Assembly (NCBI GenBank): GCA_028819295.1
Contig: JAPPMA010000062.1
Coordinates: 59,915 to 123,914, forward strand
DNA length: 64,000 bases
Direction of reading: 5' to 3'
DNA from: a bacterium
GTDB taxonomy: Bacteria; Actinomycetota; Acidimicrobiia; Acidimicrobiales; Bin134
The notes beneath the pieces are model-generated. The model saw only the letters and a list, made by a program, of their open reading frames with translations. It made no database searches and was not told where the DNA came from. The position numbers and the translations under genes were made by a program. Below, in pieces: positions 55,667-64,000 of this stretch (within the stretch, counting starts at the first letter, position 1; every line of letters starts with the position of its first letter).

Positions 55667-56924
55667 CAGCCGAAGAGAACTCCTCGATGCCATCCAACTC
55701 GGCGAGACCAGCCACCTAGAACTCAAAGAAGTCCGTTTCACCGGTAACAGAGTGAGCGCTCCCACAAGGGATGATTTCGCCGACGGGATCACTGCTTTTG
55801 CCAATAGCCGCGGAGGAGTGTTGGTGCTCGGCGTCGAAGATAAGTCGCGGGACATTATCGGCATTCCCAGAGAGCGCCTCGACACCGTTGTGGATTTCGT
55901 GAAAGAGATATGCTCCGACTCGATTAAGCCCTCGATCGAGATTGTTGTAATCGACAGGCTCGCGCTTCCATCCAGCGCTGGACACATGGTGGATGTGGTG
56001 AAACTGGAGGTACCGCGCAGCCTTTTTGTACATCGTGGCCCAAGCGGTTATCTCCATCGAGTCGGTGATTCCAAGCGCATCATGTCGCCAGAATTCCTGG
56101 CCCGCCTATTCCAACAGCGCAGCCAGACACGAATAATCCGATTCGACGAGCAGCCCGTTGCGACTGCGCAAATCAGCGATCTCTCCGCTGAACTGTGGGA
56201 GAGATTCCGCACCCCTCGCTCCGATCAAGAACCTGAGACATTTCTCGTCAAACTGGGTATGGCCGCGCAGGATGGTGCAGGTCCACCGAAGCCGACAGTT
56301 GCAGGAATGCTGATGGGAAGCGACGCCCCCCACGACTGGCTGCCCAATGCCTATGTTCAGGCGGTGGCATATCGGGGGCAAGGTATAGGGGCCGAAGCAG
56401 GCGATCCCGCCTATCAGATTGACGCGGCTGACATCACTGGGCCACTGGATAGACAGATAATTGGAACTTGTCAATTTGTCTTCAAAAACATGAGAGTATC
56501 CGCGGTTAAGTCTATTGGTCGCGTCGACTTGCCCCAGTTCGACCTGTCGGCCGTGTTTGAAGCTCTCGTGAACGCCGTTGCCCACCGGGATTATTCAGTC
56601 CATGGGGCGAAGATCCGTCTGCGGATGTTTGAAGACCGACTCGAGTTGTATTCGCCGGGATCATTGGCGAACACTCTAACGGTGGAGTCTTTGCGGTACC
56701 GGCAGACGGCCCGCAATGAGACGATGTGCAGCCTGCTCAGCAGGTGTCCGGTGCCCGACGAATCCTGGCTCACTTCTAGTCGAGCTCACTTTATGGAGAA
56801 ACGGGGTGAGGGCGTGCCGATCATCCTCGACAATAGCACTCTGCTTTCAGGGCGAGAACCCGAGTACCGCGTGCTCGACGATGCTGAGTTGATGTTGACC
56901 ATCTTTGGAGCGGACGCCACCTGA
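55659..56924 (+). CDS. AlbA_2/GHKL protein (RecG C-terminal-like putative DNA-binding ATPase)
   Basis: 421 residues from the ATG at 55659, overlapping the upstream stop by 8 bases (a GTG at 55656 is also possible). The N-terminal AlbA_2 (Schlafen-like) domain spans about 10-130 (SHLELKEVRF, AFANSRGGVLVLGVED). A C-terminal GHKL-type ATPase follows, with N-box ALVNAVAHRDYSVHG and RLELYSPGSL. Such proteins are found beside defence genes, but their biochemistry is little known. Tight coupling to the PHP/SMC gene says the two act together. Confidence 0.82.
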   Translation: MFDSRRELLDAIQLGETSHLELKEVRFTGNRVSAPTRDDFADGITAFANSRGGVLVLGVEDKSRDIIGIPRERLDTVVDFVKEICSDSIKPSIEIVVIDRLALPSSAGHMVDVVKLEVPRSLFVHRGPSGYLHRVGDSKRIMSPEFLARLFQQRSQTRIIRFDEQPVATAQISDLSAELWERFRTPRSDQEPETFLVKLGMAAQDGAGPPKPTVAGMLMGSDAPHDWLPNAYVQAVAYRGQGIGAEAGDPAYQIDAADITGPLDRQIIGTCQFVFKNMRVSAVKSIGRVDLPQFDLSAVFEALVNAVAHRDYSVHGAKIRLRMFEDRLELYSPGSLANTLTVESLRYRQTARNETMCSLLSRCPVPDESWLTSSRAHFMEKRGEGVPIILDNSTLLSGREPEYRVLDDAELMLTIFGADAT

Positions 56925-56946
56925 CTGCTCCAAGATGCCAGATGGT

Positions 56947-57041
56947 CCACAATATGGATAATCCGTTAGCCAAATCTGCTATCGGCACCGCCGGTGAGGT
57001 TTGGAGGTTCTCAGGGAAATTCGGAGGATGCCCTCCGCGAC
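56947..57041. repeat. Right flank repeat of the two-gene island
   Basis: TCCACAATATGGATAATC (56947-56964) matches 52670-52687 in 17 of 18 bases, and GCCCTCCGCGAC (57030-57041) is identical to 52745-52756 and 50383-50394. The two elements occur in the same order and nearly the same spacing (75 and 83 bp) on both sides of the PHP/SMC-AlbA unit. They behave like diverged flanking direct repeats. Confidence 0.55.
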
Positions 57042-57047
57042 ACACCA

Positions 57048-58319
57048 CTAGGCGCGCTCGGTGATGGGGGTGTAGGTGCGCTCGGTGGAGCCGGTGTAGA
57101 CTTGGCGGGGGCGGGCTATGCGGCTGTCTTGTTCTAGGAGCTCTACCCAGTGGGCCAGCCAGCCGGCGGTGCGGGCGATGGCGAACAGCACGGTGAACAT
57201 GTCGGTGGGGAACCCCATCGACTGGTAGATGAGCCCGGAGTAGAAGTCGACATTGGGGTACAGGCGGCGGCTCACGAAGTAGTCGTCGCCCAGCGCCACC
57301 TCTTCCAGCTTGAGGGCGATGTCGAGCAGCGGGTTGGAGCCGGTCACATCGAACACGTCGTAGGCGGCGTCTTTGATGATGCGGGCCCGGGGGTCGTAGT
57401 TCTTGTACACCCGGTGGCCGAACCCCATCAGGCGGGTGTCCCCGGCCTTGACCGCCTTGATGAACGGGTCGATGTTCTCGTAGCTGCCGATGTCGTGGAG
57501 CATCTCCATCACGGCCTGGTTGGCCCCCCCGTGGCGGGGGCCGTACAGGCTGCAAGCCGCGGCGGCGATCACCGAGTAGGGGTCGGTGTGGGCGCTGCCC
57601 ACCACCCGGGCGGTGCTGGTGGAGCAGTTCTGGCCGTGGTCGGCGTGGGTGATGAGCAAAAGGTCGAGCGCCCGGCTCAGGGCCGGGTCGCACTGGTAGG
57701 TGGGCTCGGCGATCTTGAACATCATCGACAAGAAGTTGGTGGCGAAATCGAGGTTGTTGTCGGGATACACGAACGGCAGCCCGGAGTTGAAGCGTGAGCC
57801 CGCGGCGGCCACCGTCGGCACCTTGGCGATGAGCCGCACGATCTGGTGCATGCGGTTCTCGGGATCGTCGATGTCCTTGGCCTCCGGGTAGAAGGTGGAC
57901 AGCGCGGCGATGGTGGACACGAACATCCCCATCGGGTGGGCGTCGTGGAGGAACGACTCCATGAATCGCTTGCGGAAGCGCTCGTGGATGAAGGTGTGGT
58001 GGGTGATGTCGTGTACCCATTTGTCGTACTCGCCGGGGGAGGGCAGATCGCCGTGTAGCAGCAGGTAGGCCACTTCCAGGAAGGTGGAGTGCTCGGCCAA
58101 CTGCTCTATGGGGTAGCCCCGGTAGCGCAGGATGCCGTTCTCGCCGTCCACCTCGCTGACGGCGCTGGTGGTGGCCGCGGTGGTGCTGAAGGAGGGGTCG
58201 AGGAACCAGACGTTGGGAAGCAGTTTGCGCCAGGCCGCGGCATCCACACCACCGTCGACAATCGGTACCTCAATCGACTCACCGGTCCGATTGTCGGTGA
58301 TCGTTATGGACTCAGGCAC
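57048..58319 (-). CDS. gltA: Citrate synthase
   Basis: 423 residues from a GTG at 58319 with GGAAAGGAG seven bases upstream. Citrate synthase motifs: DGENGILRYRGYPIEQLAE, ITHADHGQNCSTSTARVVGS (catalytic His), GGANQAVMEMLHDIGS, MGFGHRVYKNYDPRARIIKD (catalytic His) and the active-site Asp in YPNVDFYSGLIY. The N-terminal beta domain marks the hexameric type II-like form. It makes citrate from oxaloacetate and acetyl-CoA. With aconitase 2.5 kb away it represents the TCA entry. Confidence 0.96.
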   Translation of the reverse strand: MPESITITDNRTGESIEVPIVDGGVDAAAWRKLLPNVWFLDPSFSTTAATTSAVSEVDGENGILRYRGYPIEQLAEHSTFLEVAYLLLHGDLPSPGEYDKWVHDITHHTFIHERFRKRFMESFLHDAHPMGMFVSTIAALSTFYPEAKDIDDPENRMHQIVRLIAKVPTVAAAGSRFNSGLPFVYPDNNLDFATNFLSMMFKIAEPTYQCDPALSRALDLLLITHADHGQNCSTSTARVVGSAHTDPYSVIAAAACSLYGPRHGGANQAVMEMLHDIGSYENIDPFIKAVKAGDTRLMGFGHRVYKNYDPRARIIKDAAYDVFDVTGSNPLLDIALKLEEVALGDDYFVSRRLYPNVDFYSGLIYQSMGFPTDMFTVLFAIARTAGWLAHWVELLEQDSRIARPRQVYTGSTERTYTPITERA

Positions 58320-58428
58320 GCACGGCTCCTTTCCCTTCCCCCTCCGGCGTTGCCGCAGCATACCTCAGGTCGCTCTGTTCGCCCCAGAGAGGCTGTTGCC
58401 GCCGGTAAGGGGTGGGCGGTCCCGCTGC

Positions 58429-59808
58429 TCAGAGCGGGGTGTTGTCGTGGCGGCGGCGGGGGAGTGGCTCCCGCTTGGACTCCAAGATCTCCAAGGCGGC
58501 GGCCACCTCGGCCCGAGTGTCGGCCGGGTCGATCACCGCGTCGATGGATCCCCGTTCTGCGGCGATGTAGGGGTTGAGGTAGCGCTCTTCGTAGGCGGCT
58601 TCCAGTTCGGCCCGCTCGTCGGGGCTGGCTCGGCGGTGGACGATCTCCACCGCGCCTCGGGCCCCCATCACTGCGATCTCCGCCGAGGGCCAGGCCAGGG
58701 CGATGTCGTTTCCCATGTGGCGGGAGTCCATCACGATGTAGGCCCCGCCGTAGGATTTGCGCAGGGTCACGTTCACCCGGCCCACCGTGGCCCGGGCGTA
58801 GGCGAAGGCGAGTTGCGCGCCGTGGCGGATGATGCCCCGCCACTCCAGGTCCTTGCCGGGCTGGAAGCCCGAGGTGTCCACGAAGGTGACCAGCGGCAGG
58901 TTGAAGGCGTCGCAGAACGACACGAACCGGGCCCCCTTCTGGCTGCACGCGATGTCGAGGGTTCCGGCCAGGGTCTGGGGCTGGTTGGCCAGCATCCCCA
59001 CCGGTCGTCCGGCCACGGTGGCGAAGGCGCACACCAGGTTGGCGGCCCAATCGGCCTTGTACTCCAGCAGGTCGCCGTCGTCGGCCACCGCCCTCACCAC
59101 ATCCCGGATGTCGTAGCTGCCCAGGGGCGATTCGGGCAGAATGCCGCGCAGCTCGGGGGTGGGCCGGTCCACGGGGTCGTCGACTGGATATCGGGGAGGC
59201 AGCTCGTCGGCGTGGGCGGGCAGCAGGCTCAACAGCGCGCCCATGAGGTCGGAGGCAGCCTCTTTGTCCTCCACCAGGAAGGCGGCCACCCCGCTGCGCC
59301 GGGAAAGCTGGCCGGCGCCGCCCAGGGTCTGGTTGCTGATCACCTCGCCGGTGAACTGGGTGACCATGCGGGGGCCGGAGACAAAGGCGTAGCTGTCCTC
59401 GGTGGCGATGGCGATGTCGGCCAGCCCCAGCAGCAGGGCCGGCCCCGACACGGCCGGGCCGGTGGCGCAGAAGATGGTGGGCACCTGGCCCGAGCAGTCC
59501 ACCACCGCTTTGGCCACCCGGCCCCAGCCCATGGTGGCGTCGATGCCCGAGTCGATGTCGGCGCCCGACGAGGCGATGAACCCCACTAGGGGAACCCGCC
59601 GCAAGAGGGCCTCCTGGGCGGCCCGCTCCAGCGTCTCGCTGTCGGCCGGGCTGAGCGCCCCCCGGTCGGCGTCGTTGTCCTCCACCTCAAAGACCACGCA
59701 TTCTCGGCCGTCGTATGAGTCCAGCCAGGCGAGAGCCGACCCCGGTGCTCCGGCTCGCAGCGGAACCCGATCGGGCCGGTTCCCGGTGGCGGTCATGGCG
59801 TCAGACAT
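58429..59808 (-). CDS. Acyl-CoA carboxylase carboxyltransferase (beta) subunit
   Basis: 459 residues, shorter than the usual 510-540 because the N-terminal segment is abbreviated. Crotonase-fold features: FCATGPAVSGPALLLGLADI in the first half, and VDTSGFQPGKDLEWRGIIRH and LRKSYGGAYIVMDSRHMGND in the second, resembling propionyl/acetyl-CoA carboxylase beta subunits (AccD-type). It shares little with the MCC-type beta subunit at 4.9-6.6 kb. No alpha subunit is adjacent; it may pair with one elsewhere. Confidence 0.85.
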   Translation of the reverse strand: MSDAMTATGNRPDRVPLRAGAPGSALAWLDSYDGRECVVFEVEDNDADRGALSPADSETLERAAQEALLRRVPLVGFIASSGADIDSGIDATMGWGRVAKAVVDCSGQVPTIFCATGPAVSGPALLLGLADIAIATEDSYAFVSGPRMVTQFTGEVISNQTLGGAGQLSRRSGVAAFLVEDKEAASDLMGALLSLLPAHADELPPRYPVDDPVDRPTPELRGILPESPLGSYDIRDVVRAVADDGDLLEYKADWAANLVCAFATVAGRPVGMLANQPQTLAGTLDIACSQKGARFVSFCDAFNLPLVTFVDTSGFQPGKDLEWRGIIRHGAQLAFAYARATVGRVNVTLRKSYGGAYIVMDSRHMGNDIALAWPSAEIAVMGARGAVEIVHRRASPDERAELEAAYEERYLNPYIAAERGSIDAVIDPADTRAEVAAALEILESKREPLPRRRHDNTPL

Positions 59809-59835
59809 GGTCAGGTTCAGTCTCGCGCGCCGAAT

Positions 59836-60738
59836 TCAACTCGGGTACACCCCGGCCTGGTCGTAGCCGTGGGTTGCCACTGCTTCGAGGATCACGTCGC
59901 GCACCGCCCGGGTGATGGCCGAAGGGGCCACCCGCCGGCTGAAGATGAGGCCCACAGAACGGGGGACCAGGCCGGTGATGGGGATGCGCCGCCACGGACC
60001 GTCGTCTGGCGCGGCGGTGGCCGGCAGGATGGCGGCGCCGAACCCGTCGTGGACCAGAGTGGCGATCATCCGCATCCCGTCGATCTCCGCCCGGGTAGTG
60101 AGCACCACCCCCTGTTTTTTGAGCTCTGAGTCGATCTCGTCCCGAAAGGCGGTGCCCACCGGGGTCAGCAGCAGCTCATGCCGGCTCAATTCGGCGGGCG
60201 TGACCGATGATTGGCGGGCCAGCGGGTGATCGGGCGGGGCGATGAGCAGGCGATCTTCTTCGAACAGCTCCTCGACCCGTATCTCCGATTCGCGGAGGGG
60301 CAGGTTGACCACGGCACTGTGCAGGTGGCCTGCCACGACCTGGGGGAGCAGGCTGGTGGTGGTGGCGGTGAGCACCTGGAGCCGGATATTGGGATATGTG
60401 GCTTCCAGGGCGGGCAGCACCATGGGGATCAGCCATCGGGCGGTGGAGTCGATGATGCCCAGGCGGGTGATGCCGGAGATGTCGTCGCGCATGGCCGATA
60501 TGTCGTGTGCGATGGCGTCGGTCTCGGCTCGGATGCGCCGGGCTCGGGCAACTACCGCCTCGCCCTCCTCGGTGAGGGTGCCAGCGTCGCGGTCCACCAG
60601 CCGGGTGCCCAGCTCCTCCTCCAGGCGGGCTATGTGCTTGGACACGTTGGACTGCACCGTGTGCAGCGAGCGGGCCGCGCTGGAGAATGTCTTGTGCTCG
60701 GCTATCGCCAACAGGGCGTCGAGCTGGCGGATGTCCAT
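59836..60738 (-). CDS. LysR-family transcriptional regulator
   Basis: 300 residues from the ATG at 60738 (MDIRQLDALLAIAEHKTFSS). The N-terminal winged helix-turn-helix (AARSLHTVQSNVSKHIARLE, then LGTRLVDRDAGTLTEEGEAV) and a C-terminal periplasmic-binding-like effector domain are clear. It lies between aconitase and the carboxylase beta gene on the same strand, so either could be its target; a 27-bp gap to the carboxylase suggests co-transcription. Confidence 0.92.
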   Translation of the reverse strand: MDIRQLDALLAIAEHKTFSSAARSLHTVQSNVSKHIARLEEELGTRLVDRDAGTLTEEGEAVVARARRIRAETDAIAHDISAMRDDISGITRLGIIDSTARWLIPMVLPALEATYPNIRLQVLTATTTSLLPQVVAGHLHSAVVNLPLRESEIRVEELFEEDRLLIAPPDHPLARQSSVTPAELSRHELLLTPVGTAFRDEIDSELKKQGVVLTTRAEIDGMRMIATLVHDGFGAAILPATAAPDDGPWRRIPITGLVPRSVGLIFSRRVAPSAITRAVRDVILEAVATHGYDQAGVYPS

Positions 60739-60806
60739 GACTGCAAATCTACGATCAGCAGGAGGAGCGGATGTCCATGGAGGGTCGTGGCAGGGGCGGT
60801 GCCCGC

Positions 60807-63080
60807 TCAGCCCCTGGTTCGCCGGCGGATCAGGTTCAGGGCGCTGCCCGCCTGGAACCACTCGATCTGGTCGTGCGACAGGGTGTGCTCGGCGGTGATG
60901 TCAATAGTGGATCCGTCGGTCTTGGCCACCTGCACCCGCACCGGCGCGCCGGGGGCCAGGTCGGCCAGCCCGAGCACCGAGATGCGGTCGTCCTCGTCGA
61001 TGCGGTCGTAGTCGTCGGGGTCGGCGAAGGTCAGAGCCAGCACGCCCTGCTTCTTCAGGTTGGTCTCGTGGATGCGGGCGAACGACCGGGCGATCACCGC
61101 CGCGCACCCCCGGAAGCGGGGCTCCATGGCGGCGTGCTCCCGTGATGAGCCCTCGCCGATGTTGCGGTCGCCCACCACCACCCAGCGCTGCCCGGCGGCG
61201 TGGTAGGCGGCGGCGACATCGGGGAACGAACCGGTGGTGCCGTCGAGCTGGTTCTTGCCCTCGCCAACCGCCCCGGTGAAGGCGTTCACCGCTCCCAGGT
61301 AGAGGTTGCCGGAGATGTTCTCCAAGTGTCCCCGGTAGCGCAGCCACGGCCCGGCCATGGAGATGTGGTCGGTGGTGCATTTGCCCTGGGCCTTGAGCAG
61401 TACCGGCAGGCTGTGGAAGTCCTCGCCGTCCCACGGGGCGAACGGCTCGAGCAACTGGAGCCGCTCGGAGTCGGGCGACACCCGCACGTCCACGCCGCTG
61501 CCGTCGTCGGGCGGGGCTGTGAAGCCGCTGGCGCCGGGGTCGAATCCCTGGTCGGGAAGCTCGGTGCCCGGCCCCACCATGAGCGCCACCTCGGTGCCGT
61601 CGGGGGCGCAGATGGTGTCGTTGGCGGGGTCGAAGTCCAGCGTTCCGGCCAGGGCCAGGGCCACCACCGTCTCCGGCGAGGTCACGAAGGCGTTGGTGGA
61701 GGCGTAGCCGTCGTTGCGCTTGGGAAAGTTCCGGTTGTAGCTGGTGACGATGCTGTTGGGGGTGCCCTCGGCCACGTCGTCGCGGTTCCACTGGCCGATG
61801 CAAGGGCCGCAGGCGTTGGCCAAAACGGTGGCCCCGACGGACTCCAGGTCGGCCAACAGGCCGTCACGCTCGATGGTGGCCCGCACCTGCTCGGAGCCGG
61901 GGGTGACCATGAGGGGCGACTTGGCGGTGATCCCGTGGGCGGCGGCGTGGCGGGCGATGCTGGCCGCCCGGGTGATGTCCTCGTAGCTGGAGTTGGTACA
62001 CGACCCCACCAGCGCCGCGCTCACCTCCAGCGGCCAGCCGTTCAGCTTGGCCTCGGCGCCCAGCTCGGCCACCGGGCGGGCTCGGTCGGGGGTGTGGGGG
62101 CCGTTGATGTGCGGTCCCAGCTCGGACAGGTCGATCTCCACCACCCGGTCGAAGTAGCGGCCGGGGTCGGCCAGCGCGGCGTCGTCGGCCCGCAGGTTGT
62201 GGGCGGCGGCGTTGGCCGCGTCGGCCACGGCCTCCCGGCCGGTGGCCTTCAGATAGCGGGCGATGGCGTCGTCGTAGGCGAACAGCGAGGTGGTGGCGCC
62301 GATCTCGGCGCCCATGTTGCAGATGGTGGCCTTGCCGGTGGCCGACAGCGAGTGGGCCCCCTCGCCGAAGTACTCCACGATGGCCCCGGTTCCGCCGGCC
62401 ACGGTGAGGATCTCGGCCACCTTCAAGATCGCGTCTTTGGGGGCGGCCCAGCCGTCGAGCTCGCCGGTGAGGCACACGCCGATCAGCTTGGGCCAGCGCA
62501 CGTTCCAGCCGAATCCGGTCATCACATCAACTGCGTCGGCCCCGCCCACGCCCACCGCCACCATGGCCAGGCCGCCGGCGTTGGGGGTGTGGCTGTCGGT
62601 GCCGATCATCATGCCGCCGGGGAAGGCGTACTGCTCCAGCACCACCTGGTGGATGATCCCCGAGCCCGGCTTCCAGAACCCGGCGCCGTAGCGGGCGCAC
62701 ACCGACTCCAGAAAGTCGTACACCTCCTCGTTGTTGTCGAGGGCGGCGGCCAGGTCGCGCTGGGCGTCGAGGCGGGCGGAGATGAGGTGGTCGCAGTGGG
62801 TGGTGGTGGGCACCTGCACCTCGTCGAGCCCGGCGGTCATGAACTGGAGCCAGGCCATCTGGGCGGTGGCGTCCTGCATGGCCACCCGATCGGGCCGCAG
62901 ATCCACGTAGGTAGCCCCCCGCTCCGGGATGACAGTGGGGTCGTCGAGGTGGTTGACCAGGATTTTCTCGGCCAGCGTGAGCTCTCGCCCGAAGCGATCC
63001 CGGGCGGCGCCAACCCGCTCGTCCAGGGTGGAATACACGTTTTCGATCAGCTCAATAGGAGTGGAAGCGGCAACCGGCAT
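60807..63080 (-). CDS. Aconitate hydratase
   Basis: 757 residues with the layout of mitochondrial-type aconitase (AcnA/ACO2-like, four domains). Cluster ligands: [15 protein letters not shown] (one Cys) and [14 protein letters not shown] (two Cys). Other signatures: [39 protein letters not shown] and the swivelling domain [16 protein letters not shown]. It converts citrate to isocitrate. It is on the same strand as citrate synthase, LysR and the carboxylase subunit. Confidence 0.95.
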   Translation of the reverse strand: MPVAASTPIELIENVYSTLDERVGAARDRFGRELTLAEKILVNHLDDPTVIPERGATYVDLRPDRVAMQDATAQMAWLQFMTAGLDEVQVPTTTHCDHLISARLDAQRDLAAALDNNEEVYDFLESVCARYGAGFWKPGSGIIHQVVLEQYAFPGGMMIGTDSHTPNAGGLAMVAVGVGGADAVDVMTGFGWNVRWPKLIGVCLTGELDGWAAPKDAILKVAEILTVAGGTGAIVEYFGEGAHSLSATGKATICNMGAEIGATTSLFAYDDAIARYLKATGREAVADAANAAAHNLRADDAALADPGRYFDRVVEIDLSELGPHINGPHTPDRARPVAELGAEAKLNGWPLEVSAALVGSCTNSSYEDITRAASIARHAAAHGITAKSPLMVTPGSEQVRATIERDGLLADLESVGATVLANACGPCIGQWNRDDVAEGTPNSIVTSYNRNFPKRNDGYASTNAFVTSPETVVALALAGTLDFDPANDTICAPDGTEVALMVGPGTELPDQGFDPGASGFTAPPDDGSGVDVRVSPDSERLQLLEPFAPWDGEDFHSLPVLLKAQGKCTTDHISMAGPWLRYRGHLENISGNLYLGAVNAFTGAVGEGKNQLDGTTGSFPDVAAAYHAAGQRWVVVGDRNIGEGSSREHAAMEPRFRGCAAVIARSFARIHETNLKKQGVLALTFADPDDYDRIDEDDRISVLGLADLAPGAPVRVQVAKTDGSTIDITAEHTLSHDQIEWFQAGSALNLIRRRTRG

Positions 63081-63147
63081 GCCCTCGATTCTACGGGTTT
63101 CCCGGCAGTTTGGCCTTGTCGCGGAAGGGGTCGTTTGCGGGGTTCTG

Positions 63148-63324
63148 CTAGGGCCAGCGGCGGTGTTGGCGGCGGGAGCGGGGGGAGCGGTCGCCTAGTG
63201 CCCAGGCCCGGTGCCAGGGGGAGATGTTTGGGCCGGTGAGGCCGGGGGTGGTTCCGGCGTGGGCTCGGCGGCGGGCCTGGTACCAGTCGGTGGCGCACTC
63301 GTCGGCCAGGGTGGCCACCGCCAC
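63148..63324 (-). CDS. Possible small protein, unknown
   Basis: A minus-strand frame with strong G/C third positions reads [20 protein letters not shown], then [20 protein letters not shown], to a stop at 63148. The same frame stays open upstream to about 63372 but offers no ATG, only GTG codons inside. It could be a small basic protein with a non-standard start or a decayed gene end. Confidence 0.3.
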   Translation of the reverse strand: MAVATLADECATDWYQARRRAHAGTTPGLTGPNISPWHRAWALGDRSPRSRRQHRRWP

Positions 63325-63384
63325 CTCGATACGGGCCGCGAACCGCCGGGTCTCATTGGTAATCCTCCCGGGTATGCTCTATCC

Positions 63385-63606
63385 GTGGAGTTGACCGCAA
63401 TGATTGAGACGCGAGCCGGTGTTCGAAGCGGCAAGCCTTGCTTCAAGGGCACGCGCATAACGGTCTATGACGTTCTGGACTATCTGGCTGCGGGGATGAC
63501 GCCGTCGGAGATAGCTGGCGACTTCCCTGAATTGAGCGAGCAGCAAGTTCTGGGAGCAATTGAGTTCGCTGCGTTGCGCGAGCGGCGCTTGGCGACTCCC
63601 GCGTGA
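63385..63606 (+). CDS. DUF433-family antitoxin
   Basis: 73 residues from a GTG at 63385 (an ATG at 63400 is possible). TATGCT 6 bp before the GTG would suit a leaderless promoter. The DUF433 signature is clear: SGKPCFKGTRITVYDVLDYL, then GMTPSEIAGDFPELSEQQVL, a VapB-like helix-turn-helix fold. It overlaps the toxin gene by four bases (GTGA). Confidence 0.88.
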   Translation: MELTAMIETRAGVRSGKPCFKGTRITVYDVLDYLAAGMTPSEIAGDFPELSEQQVLGAIEFAALRERRLATPA

Positions 63607-63944
63607 GGCTGCTGTTCGACCAGAACCTGTCGCGCCGGCTTGTGAGGATGCTGGAGGACGAATATCCCGGCAGCAGCCATGTTGTCGAAGTAGGGCTCGA
63701 TACCGCAGCGGACCTCGCAATTTGGGAATACGCTGGGGACCACGACTTTGTCATCGTCTCGAAGGACTCTGATTTCCGCCAGTTCGCATTCCTGCGGGGC
63801 CCGCCACCGAAAGCCATCTGGCTGAGAGTTGGCAACGCCACGACACTGGAAGTCGTCGAAGTTCTCAGGGGGCACAGCGGGGTGATTGCAGAATTCGGCG
63901 AAAGCGATGAGGAAGCGCTGCTAGTTTTGCCGTCTGCGCTGTAG
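63603..63944 (+). CDS. DUF5615 PIN-like toxin
   Basis: 113 residues. The N-terminal MRLLFDQNLSRRLVRMLEDE carries the DQN/DEN motif of the Mut7-C/DUF5615 PIN-like family. A second acidic cluster follows in HDFVIVSKDSDFRQFAFLRG (D-D pair), and RVGNATTLEVVEVL is the usual C-terminal helix. These proteins pair with DUF433 antitoxins and are presumed RNases. No gene follows before the window end. Confidence 0.88.
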   Translation: MRLLFDQNLSRRLVRMLEDEYPGSSHVVEVGLDTAADLAIWEYAGDHDFVIVSKDSDFRQFAFLRGPPPKAIWLRVGNATTLEVVEVLRGHSGVIAEFGESDEEALLVLPSAL

Positions 63945-64000
63945 TCCTAGTGGTGTGTCTTGGGTTTAGCGCCGTGGATTGCGACGGCAGCGGCGTTCCT

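Noticed and set aside
61200..63239. Long open frame antisense to aconitase
   Set aside because: Aconitase motifs are complete on the minus strand; the plus-strand frame is a mirror of its codon bias.

Overview
The window is high-GC DNA with mostly G/C third codon positions, from an actinobacterium. An Acidimicrobiia-like lineage is my best guess. It rests on a class II (plant-type) DAHP synthase, an F420-type luciferase-like oxidoreductase, a FolP2-type dihydropteroate synthase homologue, a NirA-like siroheme reductase, GTG and apparently leaderless starts, and several actinobacterial-style toxin-antitoxin modules. The class assignment is inference; no rRNA is present.

Layout. 1-2.9 kb: a 5'-truncated hypothetical gene, a VapBC module, an ArsI/CadI-like VOC protein and an AbrB/PIN-like module. 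3-9.4 kb (minus): acyl-CoA ligase, acyl-CoA dehydrogenase and both subunits of a biotin-dependent acyl-CoA carboxylase, translationally coupled at two of three junctions. 9.4-21 kb: a urea/amide-type ABC importer (with a permease-ATPase fusion), a divergent medium-chain-type acyl-CoA ligase, a two-component system with two GAF histidine kinases and one NarL-type regulator, and an amidase. A 17-18 bp motif, three times upstream of importer and ligase and once upstream of the amidase, ties these into one putative regulon. 21-26.8 kb: an SDR, assimilatory sulfur reduction (nirA-like, cysH), DAHP synthase and a sigma-70 factor. 27-30.7 kb: nadD, a LytR_C protein, rsfS and an MFS exporter.

30.7-35.3 kb is a gene graveyard with addiction modules: a GH3 beta-glucosidase PA14 fragment, an IS110 transposase remnant, hipBA flanked by two DNA-ligase BRCT fragments, and an RHH/MazF pair, ending at tRNA-Ala(GGC). 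35.4-50.4 kb is core genome: leuS, an F420-type oxidoreductase, PAC2 and phosphotransferase genes, comEA-comEC-folP-holA, rpsT, lepA, hrcA-dnaJ-rsmE.

50.4-57.0 kb is an accessory island inserted at the 3' end of rsmE: VapBC, a DUF4143-type AAA ATPase, and a two-gene operon of a PHP-domain/SMC-like ATPase (TrlF-like) and an AlbA_2/GHKL protein. Related short direct repeats bound the two-gene unit, and a second rsmE-like 3' end lies inside the island. This is the best candidate for an uncharacterised, probably defensive, system. 57-63 kb returns to metabolism (citrate synthase, acyl-CoA carboxylase beta subunit, LysR regulator, aconitase), and the window closes with a DUF433/DUF5615 toxin-antitoxin pair. 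In total there are six toxin-antitoxin modules in 64 kb.
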